A stretch of DNA of 5,481 nucleotides from DASUZD01 sp036377055 (GCA_036377055.1 DASUZD010000302.1:1-5481); one strand, 5' to 3'. Numbered from the stretch's first letter, positions 1-5,481 are shown. Numbers and translations: made by a program. The notes: generated by a model not told the origin, from the sequence alone.

Positions 1-512
1 AGGATCACGAGTGCGACCAGCGCGAGCCGCCAGTCGTTCACGAAGAGCGCGATCAGCGCGGCGGGCAGGAGGACCAGGTTCGTGACCAGTGTCGGAAGGC
101 CCTGCGAGAGGACGTCCGAGAGCGCGTCGACGTCGCTCGTCAGGCGCGCGATGATCCAGCCGGCCCGCTGCTCGGAGAAGTAGCGGAGCGAGAGCGAGGT
201 CAGGTGGTCGAAGAGGTCGCGGCGCAGGCCGAGCACGATCGACTGGCCGACGCCGGCGAGCGCCCGGATCAGGAACCCCGACAGGAGCCAGCCGACGAGG
301 TTGACCGCGAGGTAGACGACGACGATGTGCGTCAGGAAGCCCTGGTCGTGGCCGACGATGCCGTTGTTGATCGCGTAGCGGACGAGGATCCAGCCGCCGG
401 TCTGCGCCGCCGCCTCGCCTGCCGCGGCCACGAGCAGCACGGTCACCCACGGCCAGCGGCCGCGCAGATAACGCGCGAGGCGCGAAAGTCCGACACGCTT
501 CTTACGCGGCAC
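1..512 (-). CDS. ABC exporter half-transporter, second subunit (partial: N-terminal membrane domain only)
   Basis: This is the start of a second ABC half-transporter; it runs off the left edge after about 170 codons with no stop. The visible part is the first portion of a type IV exporter membrane domain. A basic N-terminus (MPRKKR) is followed by hydrophobic segments at roughly residues 22-45, 62-85 and 137-156. Between them is the family-typical stretch LRRDLFDHLTSLSLRYFSE (98-114) and the coupling-helix region ARLTSDVDAL (122-131). The GTG at 512 was chosen because it gives the usual short basic N-terminus, lies 11 nt inside the end of the upstream ABC gene, and has GGAG/GAGG purine runs 3-9 nt before it. 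The ATPase domain is outside the window. From the partner's degenerate ATPase motifs I infer that this subunit carries the canonical Walker B Glu and switch His. Substrate unknown; multidrug or lipid export is typical of the family. Confidence 0.9.
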   Translation of the reverse strand, partial: MPRKKRVGLSRLARYLRGRWPWVTVLLVAAAGEAAAQTGGWILVRYAINNGIVGHDQGFLTHIVVVYLAVNLVGWLLSGFLIRALAGVGQSIVLGLRRDLFDHLTSLSLRYFSEQRAGWIIARLTSDVDALSDVLSQGLPTLVTNLVLLPAALIALFVNDWRLALVALVI

Positions 513-2259
513 GAACCTCGTCTCCGAACAAAGCCGCGAACGGCCCGGTGCCGAGGATCAGCTGCGACGGCGAGCCGCTCTCGAGGATCCGGCCGTCGTC
601 GAGGACGACTGCGCGGTCCGCGAGCTCGATCGTCGAGAGGCGCTGGGTCGCGACGAGCACGGTCCGCTCGGCGAGCGCCGGGCGCAGGCGGTCGACGAGC
701 GTCCGCTCGGTGAGGGTGTCGACCGCCGAGAGCGGGTCGTCGAGCACGATCACCCGCGCGTCTGCGATCAGCGCCCGCGCGAGCGCGACGCGCTGGCGCT
801 GGCCGCCGGAGAGGTTGACGCCACGCTCGCCGATCAGCGTGTCGTAGCCCTTCGGGAGCTCGTCGGCGAAGGCCGAGACTCCGGCCGCCTCGCACGCCGC
901 CAGCACCTCGTCCCAGGGCGCGTCCGGCCGCGCGGCGGTCAGGTTGTCCCGGAGCGGCACCGAGAAGAGGATCGGCCGCTGCGTGACGATCGCGACCGCA
1001 CTCCGCAGCCCGGCGATCGGCACCTCGCGCACGTCGACGCCGCCTAGCAGGACGCGGCCGCCTGTGGGGTCGTAGAAGCGCGGAAGCAGGTTGAGGAGCG
1101 ACGTCTTCCCGGCGCCGGTCGGCCCGCACACGGCCACGATCTCGCCCGGCGCGGCCACGAGGTCGACGCCGCTCAAGACCTCGCCGCCGGTCAGGTAGCG
1201 GAAGCGCACGTCCTCGAAGCGAACCTCGAGCGGCCCGTCCGGGAGCCGGCGCGGGTTCGCCGGCTCTGGCAGCGTCGCGACGTGCTCGAGCCACGCGAAG
1301 CTGCGGCCGGCCGACGCGAGCGCGCGTTGCCCGAGGTTCGTGATCCAGCCGAGCGCTTCGAGCGGCCAGACGAGCTGAAGCAAGAGCTGGATGAAGAGCG
1401 CGAACTCGCCGTAGGAGAGCGAGCCGTGGATCACGCGCCGTCCGCCGAAGTAGACGACGATCGCGACCGAGAGGGTCGGCAGGAAGAACAGCCCCGGCAA
1501 GTGCCGCGCCTCGACGCCGGCCTGTCGCAGCACGGTGTCGCGGACGGCCGTGGCCTTGTCCGCGAAGCGGCCGCGGACGTCGTCCTCGCGGCCGAACGCC
1601 TGCACCATCTCGATCCCGACCACCGACTCGTCCGCAGCCTCGGTCACGTCGCCCTTCCGCACCTGCACCTGGCGCGAGATCGGCATCACCTTGTGTGCGA
1701 ACAGCCACGCGACGAGGCCGATCGCGGGCATCGAGGCGGCCGTGTAGAGCGCTAGCAGCGGGTTCACGATCGTGAGGACGATCCCCGCGCCGACGATCAT
1801 CATCAGGCTCTGGGCGCCCTGCACCATCCCCCAGCCGATGAAGTAGCGGATGGGGTAGAGGTCGTTGGTCGCGCGTGACACGACCTGGCCGGTCGGGTGC
1901 CGGTCGTAGAACGCGCGCGGGAAACGCAGGTACGCGTGGTAGAGGAGCTCGCGCATGCGCGCCTCGACGCGAACGCCGACGCGCGCCGTCGCGTAGCGGC
2001 GCGTGAAGTTGATGCCGAGTCGCACGGCAGCGAGCGCGAGGATCGGGAAGATGTACTCCCAGAGCGGGCGGTCGTGGCCGACGATCGCGTGGTCGATCGC
2101 GCGCGCGACGAGGATCGGGATGGTCAGGGAGATCGACGCGTAGACGAACGCGCACGTGAGGCCGACCGCGACCAGGCGCCACTGCTCGCGCCACAGGCGG
2201 AGTAGCCGGCGCATGGTCGGCCTGAGCGCGTAGTCCGGTGGGTTGACCTGGTCGATCAT
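502..2259 (-). CDS. ABC exporter half-transporter, first subunit, with degenerate ATPase site
   Basis: A complete 585-aa membrane-ATPase fusion of normal length for a bacterial ABC half-exporter. Residues about 25-325 form the six-helix membrane domain, including the coupling-helix region VVSRATNDLYPIRYF (126-140). Residues about 345-580 form the nucleotide-binding domain: A-loop Tyr355, Walker A GPTGAGKTS (379-387), Q-loop Gln427, signature LSGGQ (483-487), Walker B VIVLDD (503-508), D-loop SAVD (511-514) and switch region ATQRLST (537-543). The catalytic Glu after Walker B is Asp508, and the switch His is Gln539. This pair of changes is known from the degenerate subunit of heterodimeric exporters such as TM287/288, and the adjacent overlapping gene would supply the partner. 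It should export a small or lipophilic compound across the cytoplasmic membrane; the substrate cannot be inferred. The ATG at 2259 has AGGAG 10 nt upstream. Confidence 0.96.
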   Translation of the reverse strand: MIDQVNPPDYALRPTMRRLLRLWREQWRLVAVGLTCAFVYASISLTIPILVARAIDHAIVGHDRPLWEYIFPILALAAVRLGINFTRRYATARVGVRVEARMRELLYHAYLRFPRAFYDRHPTGQVVSRATNDLYPIRYFIGWGMVQGAQSLMMIVGAGIVLTIVNPLLALYTAASMPAIGLVAWLFAHKVMPISRQVQVRKGDVTEAADESVVGIEMVQAFGREDDVRGRFADKATAVRDTVLRQAGVEARHLPGLFFLPTLSVAIVVYFGGRRVIHGSLSYGEFALFIQLLLQLVWPLEALGWITNLGQRALASAGRSFAWLEHVATLPEPANPRRLPDGPLEVRFEDVRFRYLTGGEVLSGVDLVAAPGEIVAVCGPTGAGKTSLLNLLPRFYDPTGGRVLLGGVDVREVPIAGLRSAVAIVTQRPILFSVPLRDNLTAARPDAPWDEVLAACEAAGVSAFADELPKGYDTLIGERGVNLSGGQRQRVALARALIADARVIVLDDPLSAVDTLTERTLVDRLRPALAERTVLVATQRLSTIELADRAVVLDDGRILESGSPSQLILGTGPFAALFGDEVRAA

Positions 2260-2357
2260 GCTGCTCGTGCTCCTAACGGTCGTGCGGGCGGCGGCATGCC
2301 TTCGGATCGGCGGCCGTCGCGGGGTGAAGCGTCTGGGCGGGAGGCCGGGCCTGAGGG
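2260..2357 (-). other. Intergenic spacer before the ABC exporter genes
   Basis: This is the only sizeable gap inside the gene run, about 98 nt between the possible 19-codon ORF and the ABC start (154 nt if that ORF is not real). Third-position G/C bias is lost here in all frames. I see the ribosome binding site near the ABC start, the 8-bp palindrome GGCATGCC (2293-2300) and the short inverted repeat AGGCC-G-GGCCT (2342-2352). The latter has a one-base centre and no T-run, so it is not a convincing terminator. No clear -35/-10 pair was found, although an internal promoter could lie here. Confidence 0.5.
2270..2274 (-). promoter_or_regulatory. Ribosome binding site of the first ABC subunit
   Basis: On the minus strand, AGGAG (within GTTAGGAGCACG) lies 10 nt before the ATG at 2259. 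It is the clearest Shine-Dalgarno sequence in front of any main gene here and supports that start. It also suggests that the ABC pair is loaded independently rather than by coupling to the gene before it. Confidence 0.7.
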
Positions 2358-2417
2358 TCAGAGCGGCGGGACGCCCGGGCGCTGCAGCGCGTAAGCCTGT
2401 GCGTTGCGTCGACTCAT
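2358..2417 (-). CDS. Possible 19-aa small protein or leader peptide
   Basis: A 20-codon ORF including its stop, encoding MSRRNAQAYALQRPGVPPL. Its ATG overlaps the TGA of the alpha/beta hydrolase as ATGA, the classic arrangement for translational coupling. A perfect AGGAGG (2424-2429) sits 6 nt before the ATG, the best ribosome binding site in the window. I do not recognise the peptide. It is basic near the N-terminus, has no membrane segment and ends in a Pro-rich tail. It could be a translated small protein, a leader peptide acting on the downstream ABC exporter genes, or chance: the AGGAGG also encodes Glu-Gly-Gly in the hydrolase tail. No stem-loop that would make it an attenuator is evident downstream. 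Confidence 0.35.
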   Translation of the reverse strand: MSRRNAQAYALQRPGVPPL

Positions 2418-3052
2418 GGCGTCCCTCCTTCCGCTAGCCGGCGATCGTCTGAGCCTAGCGAAAGCCACTCCGCCACGCGACCTCGGATTTGCTGTTCGAG
2501 GACCAGGTCCCAGTGGCCCGCGCCCGGGGCGTGGAGCGAGTCGGCGTCGTAGTGCGCCGCGACGGCGGCGCCGCGGATGGACGGAAGCTCGTCGCCGTAG
2601 ACGACGAGCGTTGGGCACGGGAGGCTCGGGACCGAGATGCCGCGCTTGCGCTCGGCACGCGCGAGGAGGGAGTCCGGCCGCGCGCGCTGGCCCGGCGGGA
2701 ACGCGCCGTAGATCGCTTCGGGGTCGAGCAGGCCATGTTCGAGCGGGACGGCGGGGTCTGTCCCCGCCGTCTCGGCGGGCGCGCTCGGCTCGAGGAGGAC
2801 GAGCCGGTCGGGCCGGGCCCGCTCGGCGGCCATCATCGCGGCCAGGCCGCCGAGGCTCCAGCCGACGACGGCGAGCGGGTGCGAGAGCCGCTCGGCCGCT
2901 CTGACGATCGCCGCAGCGAAGTCGTCCATCGACGCGTGCGCGACATCGAGCCCCTCCTGGAGGTCGGGCGCCGCGACGGTCACGCCGGGAAAGGTCTCGG
3001 CCCAGTCGTCGAAGATCCACGGCCCGCTGCCCGAGCCGTGGGCTAGCAGCAC
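2414..3052 (-). CDS. Alpha/beta-fold hydrolase, small cytoplasmic
   Basis: A 212-aa serine hydrolase with the compact alpha/beta fold. The oxyanion-loop HG motif is at residues 5-6 (LLAHGSGSGPW). The nucleophile elbow is GWSLGG (64-69) with Ser66, the likely acid is Asp154 in YGDELPS, and His180 in GAGHWD completes the triad. Residues about 91-140 form a short lid-like insert. No signal peptide or membrane segment is seen, so it should act in the cytoplasm on an ester, thioester or similar bond; the substrate cannot be told. The GTG start at 3052 is 5 nt after the stop of the NlpC/P60 gene and directly precedes the first beta strand. It has no good Shine-Dalgarno, so reinitiation from the upstream gene is likely. 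A CTG at 3061 overlapping that stop is a less likely start. Later ATG codons would remove the oxyanion motif. Confidence 0.88.
   Translation of the reverse strand: MLLAHGSGSGPWIFDDWAETFPGVTVAAPDLQEGLDVAHASMDDFAAAIVRAAERLSHPLAVVGWSLGGLAAMMAAERARPDRLVLLEPSAPAETAGTDPAVPLEHGLLDPEAIYGAFPPGQRARPDSLLARAERKRGISVPSLPCPTLVVYGDELPSIRGAAVAAHYDADSLHAPGAGHWDLVLEQQIRGRVAEWLSLGSDDRRLAEGGTP
2424..2429 (-). promoter_or_regulatory. Perfect Shine-Dalgarno AGGAGG inside the hydrolase C-terminus
   Basis: The minus strand reads GGAAGGAGGGACGCCATGA. AGGAGG is a full complement to the 16S rRNA 3' end and stands at ideal spacing (6 nt) from the ATG of the 19-codon ORF. It lies within the last codons of the alpha/beta hydrolase, so its conservation could partly reflect protein sequence. 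Confidence 0.5.
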
Positions 3053-3057
3053 CGCCG

Positions 3058-4044
3058 TCAGTACGGCCGGACCGCCCCGATGTAGGTGAGCGCGTACGCC
3101 GCTTCGCGGAGGCTCGAGATCCTCACCACGTCGCCGGAATGGGGCGCCTGGATGAAGCTGCCGCCGCCGATGTACATGCCGACGTGGCCTGGTCCCAGCG
3201 GGCCGGGCTCGAAGAAGACGAGGTCGCCTGGCTGGAGATCGCTGGGCGCGACGTGCCGGCCCGAGTACCACTGGTAGCCAGAGAAGTGCGGCAGCGAGAT
3301 CCCGAGCTGGGCGTACACATACATCATCAGGCCGGAGCAGTCGAAGCCGACGGCCGGATCGGCGCCGCCCCAGACGTACGGGATCCCGAGATAGCGCTCG
3401 GCGATCGCGACCGCTCTCGCGCCGGTCGGCCCCGCCGGGCCGGCTGTGAAGCCGAACGTCGGCGCGGGCTCGGGCGTGTTCGGCAGCGCGCCGCTGCCGA
3501 CGCCGAGCGTCAGCCACGGGAGGTGAGCCGCGCGGTGCGGGGCTGGCGCGGCAGCCGCGCGCGCGAGGCCGACGAGGATCTGCCGCCCGTCGCCGACCGC
3601 GACCCGCAGCCCGACCACGCCCGACGCGCCCGGCCCGAGCCCGGGAACGACCGCCTCCTGGAGGACGACGACGTAGCTCCCCTGCCCGAGCGAGATCAGC
3701 GTGTTCGGCTTCGCCGCGCGTTCGGTTCCGTCCACGATCAGGTGCTCCACGCGCGCTCCCGCGAGCCCATGCGCGGGGACGACCACGCGCGCGGCCCAGA
3801 CGCGGCCGCCGAGCATCGTCACGTCGCGGAGGTCGACCGACCCGGGCCGCACCGAGGCCGACCCGATCCGGAGCGTCCAGCCGGCGTCGGAGCGGTCGAC
3901 GAACGAGCCCGTGTCGGCGCGGGCGAGGAGCTCCCCGTCGGCGCCTCGCACCTCGGCGAGGCCGAGGGTTGCGGCCGCGGCCGGGCCGGCCAACGCGCCA
4001 AGCGCGCAGGCGGCCGCCGCGAGCGTGAGCGTCAGGCGCCGCAA
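3058..4044 (-). CDS. Secreted NlpC/P60 (C40) peptidoglycan endopeptidase
   Basis: A 328-aa exported cell-wall hydrolase. Residues 1-25 form a signal peptide: MRRLTLTL, then an Ala/Leu-rich core and a PAAAA cleavage region. Residues about 26-160 form a probably beta-rich domain that I cannot assign, with LGGRVWAARVVVP at 78-90. A Pro/Ala/Gly-rich linker follows (about 160-205), then the NlpC/P60 domain (about 206-328). Catalytic Cys236 lies in FDCSGLMMY, His287 in GHVGMYIGGG, and Gln299 occupies the third catalytic position 12 residues after the His (His, Asn, Gln or Glu occur there in the family). Members cleave gamma-D-Glu-diaminopimelate-type bonds in stem peptides. The TTG at 4044 was chosen because it opens the signal peptide exactly; it overlaps the preceding gene by 13 nt and has AGTAGG 9 nt upstream. 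The frame stays open far upstream, but there it is antisense-like shadow of the dioxygenase gene. Confidence 0.9.
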   Translation of the reverse strand: MRRLTLTLAAAACALGALAGPAAAATLGLAEVRGADGELLARADTGSFVDRSDAGWTLRIGSASVRPGSVDLRDVTMLGGRVWAARVVVPAHGLAGARVEHLIVDGTERAAKPNTLISLGQGSYVVVLQEAVVPGLGPGASGVVGLRVAVGDGRQILVGLARAAAAPAPHRAAHLPWLTLGVGSGALPNTPEPAPTFGFTAGPAGPTGARAVAIAERYLGIPYVWGGADPAVGFDCSGLMMYVYAQLGISLPHFSGYQWYSGRHVAPSDLQPGDLVFFEPGPLGPGHVGMYIGGGSFIQAPHSGDVVRISSLREAAYALTYIGAVRPY

Positions 4045-5372
4045 CGCCGGAAGCCTACTGTCTCGTTCCCCCGCGCCTCCCAGTCGCGGATGCCGCCGTG
4101 GATGACCGGCCGCGCCTCGATGCCCGCCGCGACGAGGACGCTTGCCGCGACGGCGGCCCGAGAGCCGGTCTCGCAGATCGTCACGACCGGGCGGCCGTCC
4201 GCGAGCGACTCGCCGCACGAGCGGAGCAGCCGGTATGGGATGTGCCGGCTCCCGGCGATGTAGCCCTCGTCGCGCTCGTCGGCCTCGCGGACGTCGACGA
4301 GGTCGATCGCGCCGGCGGCCAGCAGCGCCTCCAGCTCCTCCAGCTCGACCGGCGCGAGCCGCTCCGTCGCGGCGGGCTCGTCGAGGTAGCCGCGTAACTC
4401 GAACAGCCCGACCGAGCGGAGCCCGCGCGCCGCGCGCGCGGCCTCGTCCGGGTCGGCGGCGGGGAGGACGACCGGCTCTTCCGGGTCGAGGACGAAGCCG
4501 GCGCGCGTCGCGAAGCTGTTCGCCGAGACCGCGATGTTGAGCGCGCCGCGAACGTGGCCGGCGGCGAACGCGTCCGGCGTGCGGACGTCGAGGACGGTCG
4601 CGTCCTCTGCCGTGGGAAGCGGCGCGAGGTCTAGCTGGCGGCCGAGGAAGGGACCGCGGTTCAGCGCGACGATGCGGTCGAGGTTCGGCGGTCGCGGCGC
4701 CCGGCCGCCGATCGACTCGGCGACGAACTCCTCCTCCGTCGCCCGCGACAGCGCCTTGTTGAAGCGCCGCTCGAAGCCGATCGTGGAGGACGCCTTCGAG
4801 CTCATCGCGGCGCCGCAGAGCGAGCCCGCGACGTGGCCCGGATAGACCTCGACGCCGTCCGGCAGCTCGATCAGCCGGCGCAGGCTGTGGAAGAGGCCCT
4901 GCGCGCCGTCGCGCGCCGCGACGGCGAGATCGGGTCGCGCCGCATCGCCGACGAGCAACGAGTCGCCCGTCAGGACGAGCCACGGCTCCTCGGCGCGAGA
5001 GCGATCCGAGACCGCGAAGGCGCAATGCTCGGGCCGGTGACCAGGCGTGTGGAGGACGCGGATCGCGACCTCGCCGACCTCGACTACGCCGCCGTCGACG
5101 AGGGGGTCGAAGGGATACTCGGGCTCGGCGGCGGGATGGATCGCGACCGCGGCGTCGTGCTCGAGCGCGAGGCGGCCGTGCCCGGAGACGTGGTCGGCGT
5201 GGTTGTGGGTCTCGAGGACGCGCTCGATCCGGACCTCGCGACGCCTCGCCTCGGCCAAGTACGGCTCGATCGCGAACGCGGGATCGACCACCACCGCGTG
5301 GCCTGCGTTCTCGTCGCCGATCAGGTAGGAAGCGCAGCCGAGATCGTCGTCGACGAACTGGCGGAAGAGCAC
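4032..5372 (-). CDS. Persulfide dioxygenase-rhodanese fusion (CstB-like)
   Basis: A 446-aa cytoplasmic sulfur-detoxification enzyme. Residues 1-240 are an ETHE1-type metallo-beta-lactamase domain: THNHADH (55-61), TPGH (His112), LTGD (Asp137) and YPGH (His180). His56, His112 and Asp137 match the 2-His-1-Asp iron site of persulfide dioxygenases; the 56-residue His-His spacing equals human ETHE1. GSLCG (Cys186) matches a conserved Cys motif of the fused subfamily. Residues about 245-335 are a rhodanese fold without a catalytic Cys. Residues about 345-442 are an active rhodanese with loop CETGSR (Cys400). Expected chemistry: thiol persulfide plus O2 gives sulfite, then sulfur transfer gives thiosulfate. 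Length and domain order match CstB (about 444 aa). The GTG at 5372 is fixed by an in-frame TAA 15 nt upstream and by the family N-terminus (FRQFxDxxLxxASYLIG). There is no Shine-Dalgarno, so translation may be leaderless. Confidence 0.93.
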   Translation of the reverse strand: MLFRQFVDDDLGCASYLIGDENAGHAVVVDPAFAIEPYLAEARRREVRIERVLETHNHADHVSGHGRLALEHDAAVAIHPAAEPEYPFDPLVDGGVVEVGEVAIRVLHTPGHRPEHCAFAVSDRSRAEEPWLVLTGDSLLVGDAARPDLAVAARDGAQGLFHSLRRLIELPDGVEVYPGHVAGSLCGAAMSSKASSTIGFERRFNKALSRATEEEFVAESIGGRAPRPPNLDRIVALNRGPFLGRQLDLAPLPTAEDATVLDVRTPDAFAAGHVRGALNIAVSANSFATRAGFVLDPEEPVVLPAADPDEAARAARGLRSVGLFELRGYLDEPAATERLAPVELEELEALLAAGAIDLVDVREADERDEGYIAGSRHIPYRLLRSCGESLADGRPVVTICETGSRAAVAASVLVAAGIEARPVIHGGIRDWEARGNETVGFRRCGA

Positions 5373-5381
5373 AGCGAGCGG

Positions 5382-5410
5382 ACGTTAGCACCGTGTGCCG
5401 CTTGTATTCC
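5382..5410 (-). promoter_or_regulatory. Weak candidate promoter for the persulfide dioxygenase gene
   Basis: On the minus strand, TAACGT (5387-5382) fits the TANNNT pattern of a -10 box and ends 9 nt before the GTG start. That would place transcription initiation at or just before the start codon. A GGAATA (5410-5405) sits 17 nt upstream but is a poor -35. The lack of a Shine-Dalgarno before the GTG makes a leaderless mRNA plausible. This is a weak pattern match only. Confidence 0.2.
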
Positions 5411-5411
5411 T

Positions 5412-5441
5412 GAAGTGGGACGAGCACTTCCGAGCCGGAAG
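5412..5441. repeat. Two overlapping inverted repeats upstream of the dioxygenase gene
   Basis: GAAGTG-7nt-CACTTC (5412-5430) and CTTCCG-AGC-CGGAAG (5427-5441) are both perfect 6-bp dyads and share bases 5427-5430. The first resembles a repressor half-site pair; the second could form a tight triloop hairpin. Because they share an arm, the two hairpins would exclude each other in RNA. Neither is followed by a T-run on either strand, so a terminator call is not supported. They lie 40-69 nt upstream of the GTG start. Confidence 0.4.
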
Positions 5442-5481
5442 ATCGTCGCGCGCTCGCCCGTCTGTTGCACGTGGCTCCTGG

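Larger units (their letters stand above)
5373..5481. other. Upstream region of the gene run, no gene assigned
   Basis: About 109 nt before the first gene. It could be promoter DNA, the tail of an upstream minus-strand gene (one frame ends at the TAA at 5387-5385) or the start of a divergent plus-strand gene (a GTG at 5416 opens a frame to the window edge). None of these short frames has a ribosome binding site or a recognisable protein sequence. Apart from the inverted repeats and the weak promoter candidate I see nothing here. Confidence 0.4.

Noticed and set aside
443..2194. 583-codon minus-strand frame shifted from the ABC subunit
   Set aside because: An Arg/Pro-rich out-of-frame shadow; all ABC motifs are in the other frame.
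2342..2352. AGGCC-G-GGCCT palindrome considered as a terminator after the hydrolase or small ORF
   Set aside because: A single-base centre cannot form a stable loop without losing stem pairs, and there is no T-run downstream.
2256..2417. Readthrough of the 19-codon ORF's TGA would give a frame of about 53 codons that ends in an ATGA overlap with the ABC start
   Set aside because: The 33 codons after the TGA are Pro/Ser/Arg/Ala-rich and have frequent A-ending codons (TCA, GCA, CGA, TTA), unlike real genes here. One frame in three would produce the overlap by chance.
2243..2437. Plus-strand 64-codon frame with a hydrophobic start resembling a signal peptide
   Set aside because: No ribosome binding site, Arg-rich remainder, and it lies opposite the ABC start and spacer; chance hydrophobicity is more likely.
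3139..4263. 374-codon plus-strand open frame antisense to the NlpC/P60 and dioxygenase genes
   Set aside because: The composition is low-complexity Arg/Ala/Glu/Asp with no recognisable domain, and the opposite strand carries clear catalytic motifs.
5405..5410. GGAAT as an ECF or SigR-type -35 element
   Set aside because: The expected downstream GTT or CGTC partner does not occur at the required spacing; the nearest CGTC is several bases too far.
3058..5427. 789-codon open minus-strand frame covering the NlpC/P60 gene and the dioxygenase region
   Set aside because: Only the part from the TTG at 4044 onward resembles a protein. Upstream of it the frame is an Arg/Pro/Ala-rich shadow of the dioxygenase gene; high GC simply removes stops.
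5416..5481. Possible start of a divergent plus-strand gene (GTG at 5416, open to the window edge)
   Set aside because: No Shine-Dalgarno, no recognisable protein sequence and only 22 codons visible; other frames are also open here.

Overview
The window is very GC-rich by eye, with third codon positions almost all G or C, frequent GTG/TTG starts and closely packed genes. This fits a high-GC bacterium, most likely an actinobacterial lineage (possibly a Thermoleophilia-type organism). That placement is inferred from composition and protein style only; no rRNA or other marker is present. All genes I can support lie on the minus strand and are transcribed from right to left. The long open frames on the plus strand, and the 789-codon open frame on the minus strand, are by-products of high GC.

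In transcription order: (1) 5372-4032, a 446-aa protein with an ETHE1-type metallo-beta-lactamase persulfide dioxygenase domain, a cysteine-less middle rhodanese domain and an active C-terminal rhodanese domain, the same architecture as staphylococcal CstB. (2) 4044-3058, a secreted NlpC/P60 (C40) peptidoglycan peptidase that starts at TTG and overlaps gene 1 by 13 nt. (3) 3052-2414, a compact 212-aa alpha/beta hydrolase starting 5 nt after gene 2 ends. (4) 2417-2358, a possible 19-codon ORF that overlaps the hydrolase stop as ATGA and follows a perfect AGGAGG. (5) 2259-502, a complete ABC exporter half-transporter with a degenerate ATP site (catalytic Glu to Asp, switch His to Gln). (6) 512 to beyond position 1, the start of a second half-transporter that overlaps gene 5 by 11 nt and is cut by the window edge.

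Genes 5 and 6 almost certainly make a heterodimeric ABC exporter with one degenerate and one canonical ATPase site. Genes 1-3 look translationally coupled, and the only sizeable gap in the run is the roughly 98 nt before gene 5. Gene 1 would oxidise low-molecular-weight persulfides to sulfite and thiosulfate. Whether the wall hydrolase, the alpha/beta hydrolase and the exporter share a role with it cannot be read from the sequence; they may simply be co-transcribed.

No tRNA, rRNA, CRISPR array, insertion sequence or convincing terminator was seen. The region upstream of gene 1 (5373-5481) holds two overlapping inverted repeats and a weak -10-like element. Most of the window is recognisable biology. 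The points most worth a second look are the 19-codon ORF, the gene neighbourhood of the persulfide dioxygenase, and the unassigned N-terminal domain of the NlpC/P60 protein.
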